From positions 924,070-988,069 of the forward strand of contig NZ_KE384377.1 in assembly GCF_000425445.1 (NCBI RefSeq): a stretch of 64,000 nt of DNA, read 5' to 3'. Origin of the DNA: Flavobacterium denitrificans DSM 15936. GTDB lineage: Bacteria > Bacteroidota > Bacteroidia > Flavobacteriales > Flavobacteriaceae. Shown here piece by piece: positions 1 to 9,066 of this stretch; position 1 is the stretch's first letter; the number at the start of each line of letters is the position of its first letter. The notes under the pieces were generated by a model that was not told where the DNA came from, made no database searches, and worked only from the letters and a program-made list of their open reading frames with translations. Made by a program: the position numbers and the translations under genes.

Positions 1-566
1 AACCAAACGCGCATGGCGTATTTACGGCTTCCAAGAATCTGAGTTCTCGCAACACCTTTAACACGGCTAATTTCTGGAATCATTTTTACATCGGCATAGT
101 TGTAGAGAAACTTCTCATCCATGCTTCTGCTCTTCGAGTAAAGGTTGATATACATTAACATACTCGGTTGAATAGGAGTAATAACGACTCCTTCACGCTG
201 AACCAGTTCAGGTAATAATGGCATTACCTGATCTACCCTTGTTTTAACTCTAATTACAGCTTCATTAGGATCGGTTCCTGGTTCAAAAATTATTCTAAGT
301 GTTGCTTCTCCGGCACTCGTTGCATCTGTAGCCATGTAACGAACACCTTGTGTACCATTAAGCGAATTCTCTAAGGTAATTAAGGTAGATTTTACCAGTA
401 CATCGGCACTTGCACCTGGATAAGCGATAAAGATATTTACGGTTGTGGGCGCAATTTGTGGAAATTGCGATATAGGAAGCTGTTTGATGGACAGCGTACC
501 TATAAAGACAATTATAATCGAAATTATAATTGCAAAAACGGGTCTATGTATAAATTTATTAAACAT
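1..566 (-). CDS. RND efflux permease, AcrB/MexB-like HAE1 family, N-terminal part
   Basis: This is the first ~188 residues of an inner-membrane drug/proton antiporter; the gene runs out of the window at base 1. The start MFNKFIHRPVFA followed by one membrane helix and LPISQFPQIAPTTVNI is the typical HAE1 N-terminus (TM1, then the first periplasmic porter subdomain). The ATG lies at 566-564, 22 bp downstream of the adaptor gene, so the two form an operon. A TolC-type partner would be expected next, outside the window. It differs in sequence from the second RND permease at 36178-39276. Substrate unknown. Confidence 0.9.
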   Translation of the reverse strand, partial: MFNKFIHRPVFAIIISIIIVFIGTLSIKQLPISQFPQIAPTTVNIFIAYPGASADVLVKSTLITLENSLNGTQGVRYMATDATSAGEATLRIIFEPGTDPNEAVIRVKTRVDQVMPLLPELVQREGVVITPIQPSMLMYINLYSKSRSMDEKFLYNYADVKMIPEISRVKGVARTQILGSRKYAMRVW

Positions 567-587
567 GTGTTCTTTTTTTAGATTCGG

Positions 588-1670
588 TTATTCTGCATAC
601 AATTCTAAATTGGACATAACCGATTGCGGTTTTACCACTTCGTAGTCTATTTTTTGATTTTCTTTTACAAGACGAAGCCCTTCTAAAAGTATTTTATCAT
701 GAAGAGACAAACCTTCCTTTATTACAAATAGGTGAGGCATTTCGGCAGCAATAACAACCTCTCTAGATTTTACAGCATTATTTTTATCAATTACATACAC
801 ATATTTTTTGTCTAAAACTTCAAATGTCGCTTTTTGAGGTATTAGCATAGCATTTTTAAGTTCGATAGGCATTTGAATGCTTCCTGTTTCTCCGTGTCTT
901 AATAATCTTTTTGGATTAGGAAAAGTGGCTCTAAAAGGAATATTTCCGGTTTCATTATCAAAGTCGGCTTCAATGGTTTCTACAACTCCAGGATATTGGA
1001 ATTTTTTGTTGTTAGCCATCAAAAGATTAACTTTCATTTTACCGCTTTTTCCGGTCTTTTCCTGATAATCTAAATATTCAGATTCTGGAACGTTATAATA
1101 TACCCACATTGAGCTGTTATCTGCCAATTCTGTAAGCAATTCTCCTTCATCAACTAAACTTCCCTGACGTACGTGAAACTTGTCAATGATTCCATCAAAA
1201 GGCGCTCTGATTTCTGTAAACTGAAGATGAACTTTGCTTAAAGCCATTTCAGCATTTGCTTTTTCTAATTTAGCTTTTGCCATTGCCAGTTCATTTAGAG
1301 AAACCACCTTTTCATCAGCTAACTTTTTAGCGTTTTGATATTCAATTGAACTGAAACTTACTTCAGCTTTTGATTTTTTTAATTCGGCTTCATAAAGAGC
1401 AGGCATGATTTTAAATAGGAGCTGACCTTTTTTTACCATTTGTCCTTCGTCTACATATATTTTTTCAAGATAACCGCGCTCTTGAGCTCTTATCTCAATA
1501 TGTTGAATAGAATGTATTTGTGATACGTAATCTTTTGTAATGGTAGTATCTTTTTCGATTGGATTTGTAACCAGAAATTTGGTTTTTTCTTCTTTTTCTT
1601 CTTCTTTTTTAGAATTGCAGCCCGCAAAAACTAAGGCGCATAAAGTCATGATCATGAAAATTCTCTTCAT
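588..1670 (-). CDS. RND efflux periplasmic adaptor (AcrA/MexA family) lipoprotein
   Basis: Membrane-fusion adaptor that would bridge the downstream permease to an outer-membrane channel. I chose the ATG at 1670 because it gives a lipoprotein signal peptide (MKRIFMIMTLCALVFAGC, Cys at about residue 18). A longer reading from 1748 only adds an implausible leader. Order: lipoyl/barrel-sandwich half (GQMVKKGQLLFKIMPALY), alpha-helical hairpin (about 85-150), second lipoyl half (IRAPFDGIIDKFHVRQGSLV), beta-barrel and membrane-proximal domains. About 360 residues is normal for the family. Operon with the permease. Substrate not predictable. Confidence 0.9.
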   Translation of the reverse strand: MKRIFMIMTLCALVFAGCNSKKEEEKEEKTKFLVTNPIEKDTTITKDYVSQIHSIQHIEIRAQERGYLEKIYVDEGQMVKKGQLLFKIMPALYEAELKKSKAEVSFSSIEYQNAKKLADEKVVSLNELAMAKAKLEKANAEMALSKVHLQFTEIRAPFDGIIDKFHVRQGSLVDEGELLTELADNSSMWVYYNVPESEYLDYQEKTGKSGKMKVNLLMANNKKFQYPGVVETIEADFDNETGNIPFRATFPNPKRLLRHGETGSIQMPIELKNAMLIPQKATFEVLDKKYVYVIDKNNAVKSREVVIAAEMPHLFVIKEGLSLHDKILLEGLRLVKENQKIDYEVVKPQSVMSNLELYAE

Positions 1671-1828
1671 AATTATTTCAGCATTAAAACGTAATTTATT
1701 TTTGATTTTAGATAAAAAGGTCTTTGGGAATAGACTATAGAAGTTCATATCCGTCTATTATCTAACTAAAGAACACAGAGGATAAAACTATAAAGTGATT
1801 GGCTATTGGCAAGCAATAGCGTTAAAAA

Positions 1829-2218
1829 TCAAATTCTAAAAACCTGAAATAACAGATATACTTTATTGTCAAGTAAACTGAAAATTTTGCAGTTATTTAC
1901 TTTTTGGGTAAAAGCAGTCGCAGAAACGACAAAATGATTACTTGTATGAAAAATTAAAAAGTAGTTGTTTTTTACAAGCTGTTTTTGGGTAGCCGAAAAA
2001 TTATCCTCGTTTTCTTCATTATCGAAAAGGCATATTTTTCTTTTAAAAGATTCAAATGAACGTCCTCGATTTAATTTGGATTCACTTTGAGTATGATCTG
2101 CAAGAGTACAGAACGAAAACTTTTTATATAAAACAATGTTATTGTGTGCATAAACATTCCCATATCCATTTAAGAGAATGACTATTGAAAGTAAAAATTT
2201 TGTGCACCAATTTTTCAT
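1829..2218 (-). CDS. small exported protein of unknown function
   Basis: A 129-residue product with an N-terminal hydrophobic segment (CTKFLLSIVILLNGYGNVYA) that reads as a signal peptide. The rest is a mixed polar region with no motif I recognise. I prefer the ATG at 2218 over 2257 because it places the signal peptide at the start. It lies just upstream of, and in the same direction as, the RND adaptor-permease genes, so it may be the first gene of that operon; small exported proteins often head efflux operons in Flavobacterium (inference). It might also be weakly conserved or not expressed. Confidence 0.5.
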   Translation of the reverse strand: MKNWCTKFLLSIVILLNGYGNVYAHNNIVLYKKFSFCTLADHTQSESKLNRGRSFESFKRKICLFDNEENEDNFSATQKQLVKNNYFLIFHTSNHFVVSATAFTQKVNNCKIFSLLDNKVYLLFQVFRI

Positions 2219-2305
2219 AAGAGTCACAAATTTAAACAAACGATGCCATAAAAGCAATGGTTTGACTTTATTTATTAGAAAATTTTATTTGATATCTCCC
2301 GATTA

Positions 2306-2839
2306 TCATGATTGAGAAGGATGGACAAAACAATTTTTGACTGCAGCTGGGCTGCAATAAATGTGTGGAAATAGGTGGGCGGTAAATGAGGTTATAAAGC
2401 TTAAATCTTTTTTGTTGCGATCAAAATAATTGATGAAATTTTGAAATTCTTTTCGTTTAGCCCAAATTGTAAACAATGACTTTTTTAGGGCTTCTTTAGT
2501 AATAACTCCTTTATTAATGTTTTTTTGCGCTTTCCAAACATCATAAATACCAGACTCAAATGAGATGGTATTAAAACCCATTTCTTGATGCAAGGACTCA
2601 ACAATCTTGGTTTTCATTTCAAAAACATTTCCGTCAAAATGTGTTTTTTCGCCAAGCATTACCACTTGAGCTTCTTTTATTTCTTCCTTTAAAAAAGAGA
2701 AATCTTCTACCGAAGTGTTTTCAGGTAAAACAATAACTTTCTGATTTAAACTCTGCGCTTTACCAATCTGGCAAATTAAAATAACCAATATCGCACTTTT
2801 ATAACATACCCCTGTAATAGTAATGGATATTACATCCAT
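2306..2839 (-). pseudogene. truncated erythromycin-esterase-like protein
   Basis: The first ~145 codons encode a hydrophobic leader followed by a recognisable EreA/ChaN-type N-terminal half: VVMLGEKTHFDGNVFEMK, then the helix KIVESLHQEMGFNTISFE. Family members are about 400 residues long. Here homology-like sequence stops after YFDRNKKDLSF, and the last ~30 codons look like random readthrough. The catalytic C-terminal half is therefore missing. It lies 26 bp downstream of the LytTR regulator on the same strand. Called a broken gene; a short functional protein is possible but unlikely. Confidence 0.7.
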
Positions 2840-2865
2840 AAGAAGTGGAGTGGAATCGACAGAAA

Positions 2866-3591
2866 TCAGTGGTAATTATGTAAAGAATTTAAGATACGAG
2901 ATACGTATGCATGATAAAATCTTCCGATAGGCAATTGCTTATTTTGGATATTGACAATACTAGTGCTGAAACCTGTTATTTTATTTGTTGCCACTAAAAA
3001 TGAACGATGAATTCTACAGAACAATCCTTCAGGCAGTTTCTCTTGCATTTCAGTAATGGATTGGTAGGTCTTATAACATTCTGTAGTGGTAAAAATCAAC
3101 AAATAATTGCCTTGAGATTCAAAATAGCTTATTTCTTCCAGAAAAAGTTTCACCATCTTTCTTTCACATTTCACAAAAATAAACGGATTTTCTTTCTCTT
3201 GTTTTTTAGAATGTAATATCGTTTCATTGAACTCTCTGGCTTTACTGTATTTATTTATAGCTTTCGTAAAACGTTCTAGCGAAATTGGTTTTAAAATATA
3301 ATCGAGAGCATCAATCTCAAATCCTTGGACAGCATATTCTGTATAAGCAGTTGTGAAAATTACAGCGGTTTCTGCATGCAGACTTTTGGCAAATTCTATT
3401 CCTGATTTTCCCGGTAAATTTATATCTAAAAAAATAAGATCAATTTTGTGCGATTTTAAAATATTCTGCGCATTGGAAACACTGGTAAATTTTCCTTTCA
3501 AATCCAGAAAATCAAACTTCGCAATATGAAGTTCCAGTAAAATAGAGGCCGGTAATTCATCTTCAATTATAATACAATTAATTGCTGACAT
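2866..3591 (-). CDS. LytTR-family response regulator
   Basis: Cytoplasmic two-component transcription regulator, 241 residues. An N-terminal receiver domain (about 4-120) carries the acidic pair (IIEDE) and the phospho-acceptor Asp in LIFLDINLPGKSG, and the Lys in ALDYILKPIS. A C-terminal LytTR DNA-binding domain (about 135-235) includes ISYFESQGNYLLIFT and FCRIHRSFLVATNKI. It overlaps the end of the upstream sensor-kinase gene by 14 bp, so the two are translationally coupled and are the cognate pair. Target genes are not evident; the neighbouring efflux or esterase-like genes are candidates only by position. Confidence 0.93.
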   Translation of the reverse strand: MSAINCIIIEDELPASILLELHIAKFDFLDLKGKFTSVSNAQNILKSHKIDLIFLDINLPGKSGIEFAKSLHAETAVIFTTAYTEYAVQGFEIDALDYILKPISLERFTKAINKYSKAREFNETILHSKKQEKENPFIFVKCERKMVKLFLEEISYFESQGNYLLIFTTTECYKTYQSITEMQEKLPEGLFCRIHRSFLVATNKITGFSTSIVNIQNKQLPIGRFYHAYVSRILNSLHNYH

Positions 3592-4642
3592 CTTTTATCT
3601 TTATTTTTAAGGAAACAAAAAAACTTAACATCTCATTTTTTATGGTCAAAGTATGTTTTGCAGGATATAGCAGCTCTAATCTCCTTTTTACATTTGCAAT
3701 TCCAATTCCGCTGCGCACATTATCTCCTATAGTATTATAATGCTCAGGCAGGCTATTTTCAATTTTAACTACAAGCCAGTCATCACTTGCATTAATAGCA
3801 ATTGTAATCCAGCCCTGATTGTTCTCATCTAAACAATATTTATAGCTGTTTTCGATAAATGGAAGTATCAAAAAAGGCTCAATAAAATGATTCTCAACAT
3901 TTCCATAAAGACTAAAACTCAATTGAACCTGATTTTCAAAACGCAGCTGTTGTAACGAAATATAATTTTTGAGATAATCTATTTCGTTTTGCAGAGAGAT
4001 ACTTTTATTGTTCAAATCGTAAATCGAAAACCGAAGCAGATCCGATATTTTAATCACAATTTCAGCAGAATCATCTGATTTGTTCAAAATTTTAGAGTAT
4101 AAGCTATTCAGGACATTGAATAGAAAATGTGGATGGAACTGGTTTCGGAGCGAGGATAATTCTGCTTGAAGCTTTTCGGATAAAATCGTCTGGACCTTAT
4201 TTTTTTCTTCTGCTAAATAATATAAAAGTTTAAATGCAATTGGCGTTGTAACTACAAATTGTAATTTACTCACATTGTACAAAAAGACTGGTGCCGACAA
4301 AAGAGGTTCTCTCTTCCAGAAAGTCATATAATAACGTAATATTATATAATTGTCAATTAGCCGCTGCAAGAATGCAAAAACTAGAATCAGAAGAACATAG
4401 CAACCGATAAAAATGGCAGTTTTTTTCTTAAATAACAAATTAGGCATTAAAAACTCAACAATAATAGTCACGAACAGTATCTTAGGCAAAACGCTGTACC
4501 ATTCGTTTCGCCAAGCCATAATGAAATCGTCTTCCGGAAGTCCCTGGATCATACTAAAGAGTAAAATATAACCCAACCAGTACAAGGTATAGAGTTTTAT
4601 CTTTTGAGATTTGTTTTCGGGATTGTAGCTGATTTGCCCCAA
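3578..4642 (-). CDS. LytS/YehU-type sensor histidine kinase
   Basis: Membrane sensor kinase of 354 residues. About four hydrophobic segments occupy residues 18-150. They are followed by the His_kinase internal region with phospho-acceptor His in NQFHPHFLFNVLNSLYSK and by an ATPase domain with LPFIENSYKYC (N box) and SGIGIANVKRRLELLYP (G box). No extracellular sensor domain is visible, so the membrane part probably senses the signal. It pairs with the LytTR regulator that overlaps its 3' end. It is transcribed divergently from the PQQ-propeller gene across a 154-bp gap. Confidence 0.92.
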   Translation of the reverse strand: MGQISYNPENKSQKIKLYTLYWLGYILLFSMIQGLPEDDFIMAWRNEWYSVLPKILFVTIIVEFLMPNLLFKKKTAIFIGCYVLLILVFAFLQRLIDNYIILRYYMTFWKREPLLSAPVFLYNVSKLQFVVTTPIAFKLLYYLAEEKNKVQTILSEKLQAELSSLRNQFHPHFLFNVLNSLYSKILNKSDDSAEIVIKISDLLRFSIYDLNNKSISLQNEIDYLKNYISLQQLRFENQVQLSFSLYGNVENHFIEPFLILPFIENSYKYCLDENNQGWITIAINASDDWLVVKIENSLPEHYNTIGDNVRSGIGIANVKRRLELLYPAKHTLTIKNEMLSFFVSLKIKIKDVSN

Positions 4643-4693
4643 TTGGTCAAGTTTTATATTAATGCAAAAATAAGGCTTTATTTCAAATCAAAA

Positions 4694-4766
4694 TTGTTGT
4701 CTGCAATGCAAATCATGTTGTTTAAATAAATTCTTTTTTTGGAATGAAAAAGAAAAATAACTTTCG
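4694..4766 (+). promoter_or_regulatory. promoter and upstream element of the PQQ-propeller gene
   Basis: A Bacteroidota-type promoter can be read: TTG at 4739-4741, 16-bp spacer, and TAACTTTC at 4758-4765 (consensus TANNTTTG). Directly upstream, 4694-4729 matches 32 of 36 bases of the same-oriented sequence upstream of the amylase gene (25293-25258, minus strand). The shared core is CAAATCATG followed by TGTTTAAATAA. The most likely meaning is a common activator site inherited by duplication. Confidence 0.6.
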
Positions 4767-4796
4767 TTCAAAAACTAACTTAAAAAATAACCAAAG

Positions 4797-6263
4797 ATGA
4801 AAAAAAAAATCTTTTTTTTCTTGATTTTAATGTCTTTAGCATTTATTGCAAATGCTAGAAATTCTACAAGTCATAAAAAAAAACTAACCAAACCGAGCAT
4901 GAAGCCAATGTATTTAATTGCAGTAATAGGAATTCTTTTTGGAATAAGCAGTTTACCAGTTTTTGGACAGCAGAAAAAAAACACAACTGTAAGTGTATTT
5001 CAAAATCGCGTTTTTAACGGAGATAAACACATGCTATTAGGCGATTTAAAATGGGCTTTTAAAACAAGTGGAAAAATATTTTCTTCACCTATTGTTTATA
5101 ATGGTATTGTTTATATAGGTAGTGAGGATGGCAATCTTTATGCTATCAATCAGAAAACGGGCAAAACACATTGGAAATTTAAAACGGGAGGTGCGGTACA
5201 CAGCTCTCCGGCAGTTTTCAAAAACACTGTCTATATTGGAAGTTTTGATGGCTACTATTATGCTCTTGATATCCACACAGGTCATATGAAATGGAAATTC
5301 AAAACAGGTGGAGAAAAGTGGTTTGACGAAATAGGTTTTCTGAGTTTTAAGCCTGTGGACAAATGCATGGATGATTTGTGGGATTTCTTTTTGTCCTCTC
5401 CTGTTATAAAACCCGACGATAAAAATCCAAGAATTTTCTTTGGCAGCAGTGATGGGAATGTATATGCACTCAATGCAAATACAGGAGAGTTGGAATGGAA
5501 ATTTGCGGCAAAAGGATCGATTCACTGCAGTCCTGTCCTGTATAAGAACACACTCTATATTGGTAGTTGGGATGCTAATCTGTATGCCGTAGATACAGAG
5601 ACTGGAAAAATGCAATGGAAATTTGCAACAGGAATGCAATTGGGCTTTAAAGGAATTGAATCTAGCGTAGCAGTTGCTAATGATATGGTTTATTTTGGCG
5701 CTCGTGATCCTTTTTTATTTGCGCTCAATGCCAAAACCGGAAAATTGGTTTGGAAGTATGACGCGGCTTATTCCTGGATTATCAGTTCGCCAGTTGTAGC
5801 GAATGACGTTCTGTATGTCGGCACATCCGACACTTTTGCACTGTTGGCCCTGGATGCAAAAAGTGGAAAAGAATTATATAAGTTTAAAGCAAACGGTTAT
5901 GTATATTCTTCTCCGGCGATTGCTGGTGATACGGCTTACTTTGGAGATTTTACCGGTAATTTCTTTGCAGTAAACGTTCAATCTTCGGGCAAGCAATGGA
6001 ACTGTTTCAGCACAGATAGCAGAATGTTATATGCCTCTGAAATATTAAATAATGGCTTCCTTGACTTTTCTTATGCTGCCAAAGGGGCTGATTTTTCTTT
6101 TTACGATGTCAATAAAACCGTGATGGATCAATTTTATAAATTGGGCTCCATTGTTTCTTCTCCTTTTATTTCCAATAACACTGTTTATTTTGGAAGCGCT
6201 GACGGGAATTGTTACGCAATTGGGCTAAAATCAAGAAATAATTCATACCCAAAATTCAAATAA
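4797..6263 (+). CDS. PQQ-like beta-propeller repeat protein, exported (BamB-like fold)
   Basis: 488 residues with about eight to nine propeller blades of the PQQ_2 type: repeated pairs such as YIGSEDGNLYAINQKTGKTH, then WKFKTGG, through to YFGSADGNCYAIGLKS. Its role is unknown; such propellers usually bind proteins or polymers in the periplasm or outside. The N-terminus is odd. A signal-peptide-like stretch ending FIANA (residue ~20) is followed about 20 residues later by a second hydrophobic segment (MYLIAVIGILFGISSLPVFG, 38-57). The first leader resembles the start of the GH13 amylase at 25192 in both DNA and protein, so this looks like a propeller gene joined onto an amylase leader. A start at 4899 is the alternative. 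Confidence 0.82.
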   Translation: MKKKIFFFLILMSLAFIANARNSTSHKKKLTKPSMKPMYLIAVIGILFGISSLPVFGQQKKNTTVSVFQNRVFNGDKHMLLGDLKWAFKTSGKIFSSPIVYNGIVYIGSEDGNLYAINQKTGKTHWKFKTGGAVHSSPAVFKNTVYIGSFDGYYYALDIHTGHMKWKFKTGGEKWFDEIGFLSFKPVDKCMDDLWDFFLSSPVIKPDDKNPRIFFGSSDGNVYALNANTGELEWKFAAKGSIHCSPVLYKNTLYIGSWDANLYAVDTETGKMQWKFATGMQLGFKGIESSVAVANDMVYFGARDPFLFALNAKTGKLVWKYDAAYSWIISSPVVANDVLYVGTSDTFALLALDAKSGKELYKFKANGYVYSSPAIAGDTAYFGDFTGNFFAVNVQSSGKQWNCFSTDSRMLYASEILNNGFLDFSYAAKGADFSFYDVNKTVMDQFYKLGSIVSSPFISNNTVYFGSADGNCYAIGLKSRNNSYPKFK

Positions 6264-6284
6264 TTTAAACCCAAATAAAATTGT

Positions 6285-7327
6285 ACGGCTATACAATGAA
6301 ATGCGGTTTTTTTTCTGGCATTCCTATTCTCTTTTTATTTGTTTAGGATAGGATATTTCCAAAATCGAAAAGAAAGTTAATGCCATAAAATCATTAGGAA
6401 CACGATGCCTGTTTGGATATTGAGGGGGCAAACAGATTTTATAGGAAATCTTTCTGATGAGAATACACCGCCAACAGAGCAGACGAAATCTAAAATACTC
6501 TGTGATTCCAAATTCCTGTACTTTGCTTTTAGATAATATGGTAATGAACCGGATAATCATAAAACGTTTGTCGAGAAGTGATGGCTTTGATGGCGGTCGG
6601 TTGACGTTAATACTGACAGCTACCATGATAAAAGACCGGGGTTCTCATTTGCCATAAATATCGAGAGTAAAGAGTGATTAATTTAAAGAACGGTTGGTCT
6701 CTCGGTATTCTGGAAAGTGTAATGACAGACTAGTATGTCAAAATCGATAGTGGTCAAGAACGACAAGAAGTGCATATAGAACCGCTTACCAATAATCTTG
6801 TTGGTTATGTTAAAAGGATTTTAACGGCCGAAATAGTTTTTTGGGAGCAATTGTAACGGCAACCAGCAGAAATACGGATGAACCGCAATTTCTGCTTTTG
6901 CGAAAAGCAGCGTATTCCGGCGGATTGGATTTCAAGCACAATTGGAAAAACAGGAAATATTTTATTGGTGGAAATGCAATCTCCAGCCATGTCTTAGGTT
7001 CAAGAGAATCGATTACGAACACGCAGAGAGAAATTTCACATTTGTTTCAAAGAGTAGATGCTGATTATATTTCTGTTGATAAAAGCAGAACGTCACTTAC
7101 GGGGACGGGAGGAAAGATTGAAGCAGGAAAGGCCGCTGAAGGACACTGGCGATATAATGCGACACTAACCTGGCCTTCGCCGGAATTGGAGCTCAACGAT
7201 ATTGGCTTCTGTGTCAGGGGGATGAAATCAAGCAGATTTTTTATGTAGTGATCAATCCTTAAAATCTTTTCATGATGATGCGTTTTGAGCCACAACTTTT
7301 GATTTTGTTGGATTTCATAATGCAAGA
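6285..7327 (+). pseudogene. decayed partial copy of the DUF5916 gene
   Basis: Degenerate duplicate of the intact gene at 20682-23315. The start codon has become ACG (6285). Matching pieces follow in order: TTKSLE-like (around 6395), TDFIGNLSDENTPPTEQTKS (6434-6493), KRLSRSDGFDGG (6563-6598), VDVNTDSYHDKRPGFSFA (about 6600-6653), NGWSLGIL (from ~6690), and then a long well-preserved block 6841-7225 (RNTDEPQFLLLRKAAYSGG, SHVLGSRESITNTQ, GKAAEGHWRYNATLTW). Several frameshifts and in-frame stops interrupt it. About 230 codons are missing between GFSFA and NGWSLG, and it stops near DFVGFHN, lacking the C-terminal third. It follows the PQQ gene by 21 bp, as the intact gene follows the amylase gene by 23 bp. 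Confidence 0.93.
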
Positions 7328-7373
7328 TAATAATATTAAACTATAAACTTAATCTAAACAAAATAAACACAGA

Positions 7374-9008
7374 ATGAATAAATTTTGGACTTTATTCCTT
7401 ATTATCTGCCTTCCTGCACAACTATATTCTCAAGATGAAATTAATTCATTGTTAGATGAATTAGATGCTGCTATTGATAAAAGAGAAATCTATCATAATA
7501 AAAAGGAAACTGAAATAAGTAAACTTGTCAGTTTGAAGAAATTAACTTCTACGAACGTTCAGAAATATGAGATATTTGAAAAGTTATATAATGAATACAG
7601 GGCTTATCAGTCAGATTCAGCTTTAAATTATGCCCGTAGAAGTTTAATAGCAGCTAACATCTTAAAGGATTTAACCAAAATTAATACTGCAAAATTGAAT
7701 TTAGCATCTATTATGGGAACTTTGGGGATGTATAAAGAAGAAACCGATATTTTGCAAGGGATCGATATACATTCTACGCCTGAAATTAAAAGCTTCTACT
7801 ACGGCGTACATAGTTCGCTGTATCTGTATATGTCCATATATGCCGCCTCCAAACAGGAAAAAAAAAGCTACGAACAATTGAGCGAACAGTTTCGGGATTC
7901 CGTTTTTAAGTACGAGTCAAAATCGAATGTTATTACTCAAGCGAATATTTTGTTTGAAAAAAGGCAATATGACAAGACCCTTCAAATGTTACACGATTAT
8001 TTTTATAAAATGGATAAAAATGATCCTGATAGAGCAATCGTAGCCTATATTATATCTAGAACCTACCAAAAGAAGAAAAATTTCCATCAGGAGAAAAAGT
8101 GGTTAATCAAATCGGCAATTTCAGATTTGAAATTAGATAAAAGGGAATACATTTCACTTCGATCTTTGGCTTTTATCATGTATAAAGAAGATGATGTAGA
8201 CCGGGCCTATAAATATATCCAACGCTCTTTGGAAGATGCGCTTTTTTGCAATGCCCGTTTGAGGACCTACGAAATTTCTAGAATGCTGTCTATCATCGAT
8301 CTAGCTTATCAAAAACAGAATGAAACCAACCGTTGGCAATTGATAATGTTTTTAATAAGTGTGAGTATTTTATCTCTATTGTTAATGGTTGCTTTGGTTT
8401 TGCTATTTAAAGAGATGAAAAAAAAATCCGTAGCCAAAAGGGAAATTAGTTTGGCCAACAGTAAGCTCGTTGAATTAAATAAAGAGTTGAACAGTTTTAA
8501 TGAAAGATTAAATTATGCCAACTCAACGCTTATAGAGGCTAATTTGGTTAAGGAAATTTACATTGGGCGTTATATGGATCAGTGCTCGCTATATATTAGC
8601 AAGTTAGAGGAATATCAGCGTAGATTGAATGTTATTCTTTCCAGTGGAAAAACAGCCGAATTAGTCAAAGCCGTGAAATCTAAAGAATTCATTGAAGTGG
8701 AATTAAAAGAATTTTACAAAAATTTTGACAAGACTTTTTTGTCTCTTTTTCCAAATTTCATTGAAGAATTTAATGAATTGCTTATTGATAATGAGTGTAT
8801 TAAAATAAAACCCGGAGAGTTGATGAATACTGAATTGCGAATATATGCCTTAATCCGACTAGGAATTTCAGATAGTGTAAAAATTGCGGATTTTTTGCGC
8901 TATTCTTTATCTACGATTTATAATTACAGAACCAAACTAAGAAATAAAGCTTTAGGTCCTCGGGATAAATTTGAAGCAAATGTGATGCGAATAGAGACTA
9001 ATATATAG
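7374..9008 (+). CDS. SusR-like membrane transcription regulator (DUF6377 family)
   Basis: 544 residues: signal peptide (MNKFWTLFLIICLPAQLYSQ), a periplasmic helical/TPR-like sensor region (~25-320), one transmembrane helix (LIMFLISVSILSLLLMVALV, ~323-342), a coiled coil (~350-400) and a C-terminal cytoplasmic domain. The end (MNTELRIYALIRLGISDSVK, then LRYSLSTIYNYRTKLRNKAL) reads as a LuxR-like helix-turn-helix. This is the architecture of Bacteroides SusR, which senses maltodextrins in the periplasm and activates sus genes. It lies directly upstream of GH97 and SusC/D/E, so it is the likely local activator. A terminator separates it from the GH97 gene. Confidence 0.85.
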   Translation: MNKFWTLFLIICLPAQLYSQDEINSLLDELDAAIDKREIYHNKKETEISKLVSLKKLTSTNVQKYEIFEKLYNEYRAYQSDSALNYARRSLIAANILKDLTKINTAKLNLASIMGTLGMYKEETDILQGIDIHSTPEIKSFYYGVHSSLYLYMSIYAASKQEKKSYEQLSEQFRDSVFKYESKSNVITQANILFEKRQYDKTLQMLHDYFYKMDKNDPDRAIVAYIISRTYQKKKNFHQEKKWLIKSAISDLKLDKREYISLRSLAFIMYKEDDVDRAYKYIQRSLEDALFCNARLRTYEISRMLSIIDLAYQKQNETNRWQLIMFLISVSILSLLLMVALVLLFKEMKKKSVAKREISLANSKLVELNKELNSFNERLNYANSTLIEANLVKEIYIGRYMDQCSLYISKLEEYQRRLNVILSSGKTAELVKAVKSKEFIEVELKEFYKNFDKTFLSLFPNFIEEFNELLIDNECIKIKPGELMNTELRIYALIRLGISDSVKIADFLRYSLSTIYNYRTKLRNKALGPRDKFEANVMRIETNI

Positions 9009-9026
9009 TTTTTTTTAAAATTTGCC

Positions 9027-9062
9027 GCCTTTTTACTCTTCTTATAGTAAAAAGGCTTTTAT
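9027..9062 (+). terminator. terminator after the SusR-like gene
   Basis: An 11-bp perfect stem, GCCTTTTTACT (9027-9037) with AGTAAAAAGGC (9046-9056) and an 8-base loop, followed by TTTTATT. It isolates the regulator gene from the GH97 transcription unit. Confidence 0.85.
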
Positions 9063-9066
9063 TATT

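Noticed and set aside
5085-5639. 184-codon open frame on the minus strand inside the PQQ gene.
   Set aside because: Its cysteine- and isoleucine-rich product mirrors the propeller repeats of the plus strand and has no start context; it is a shadow.
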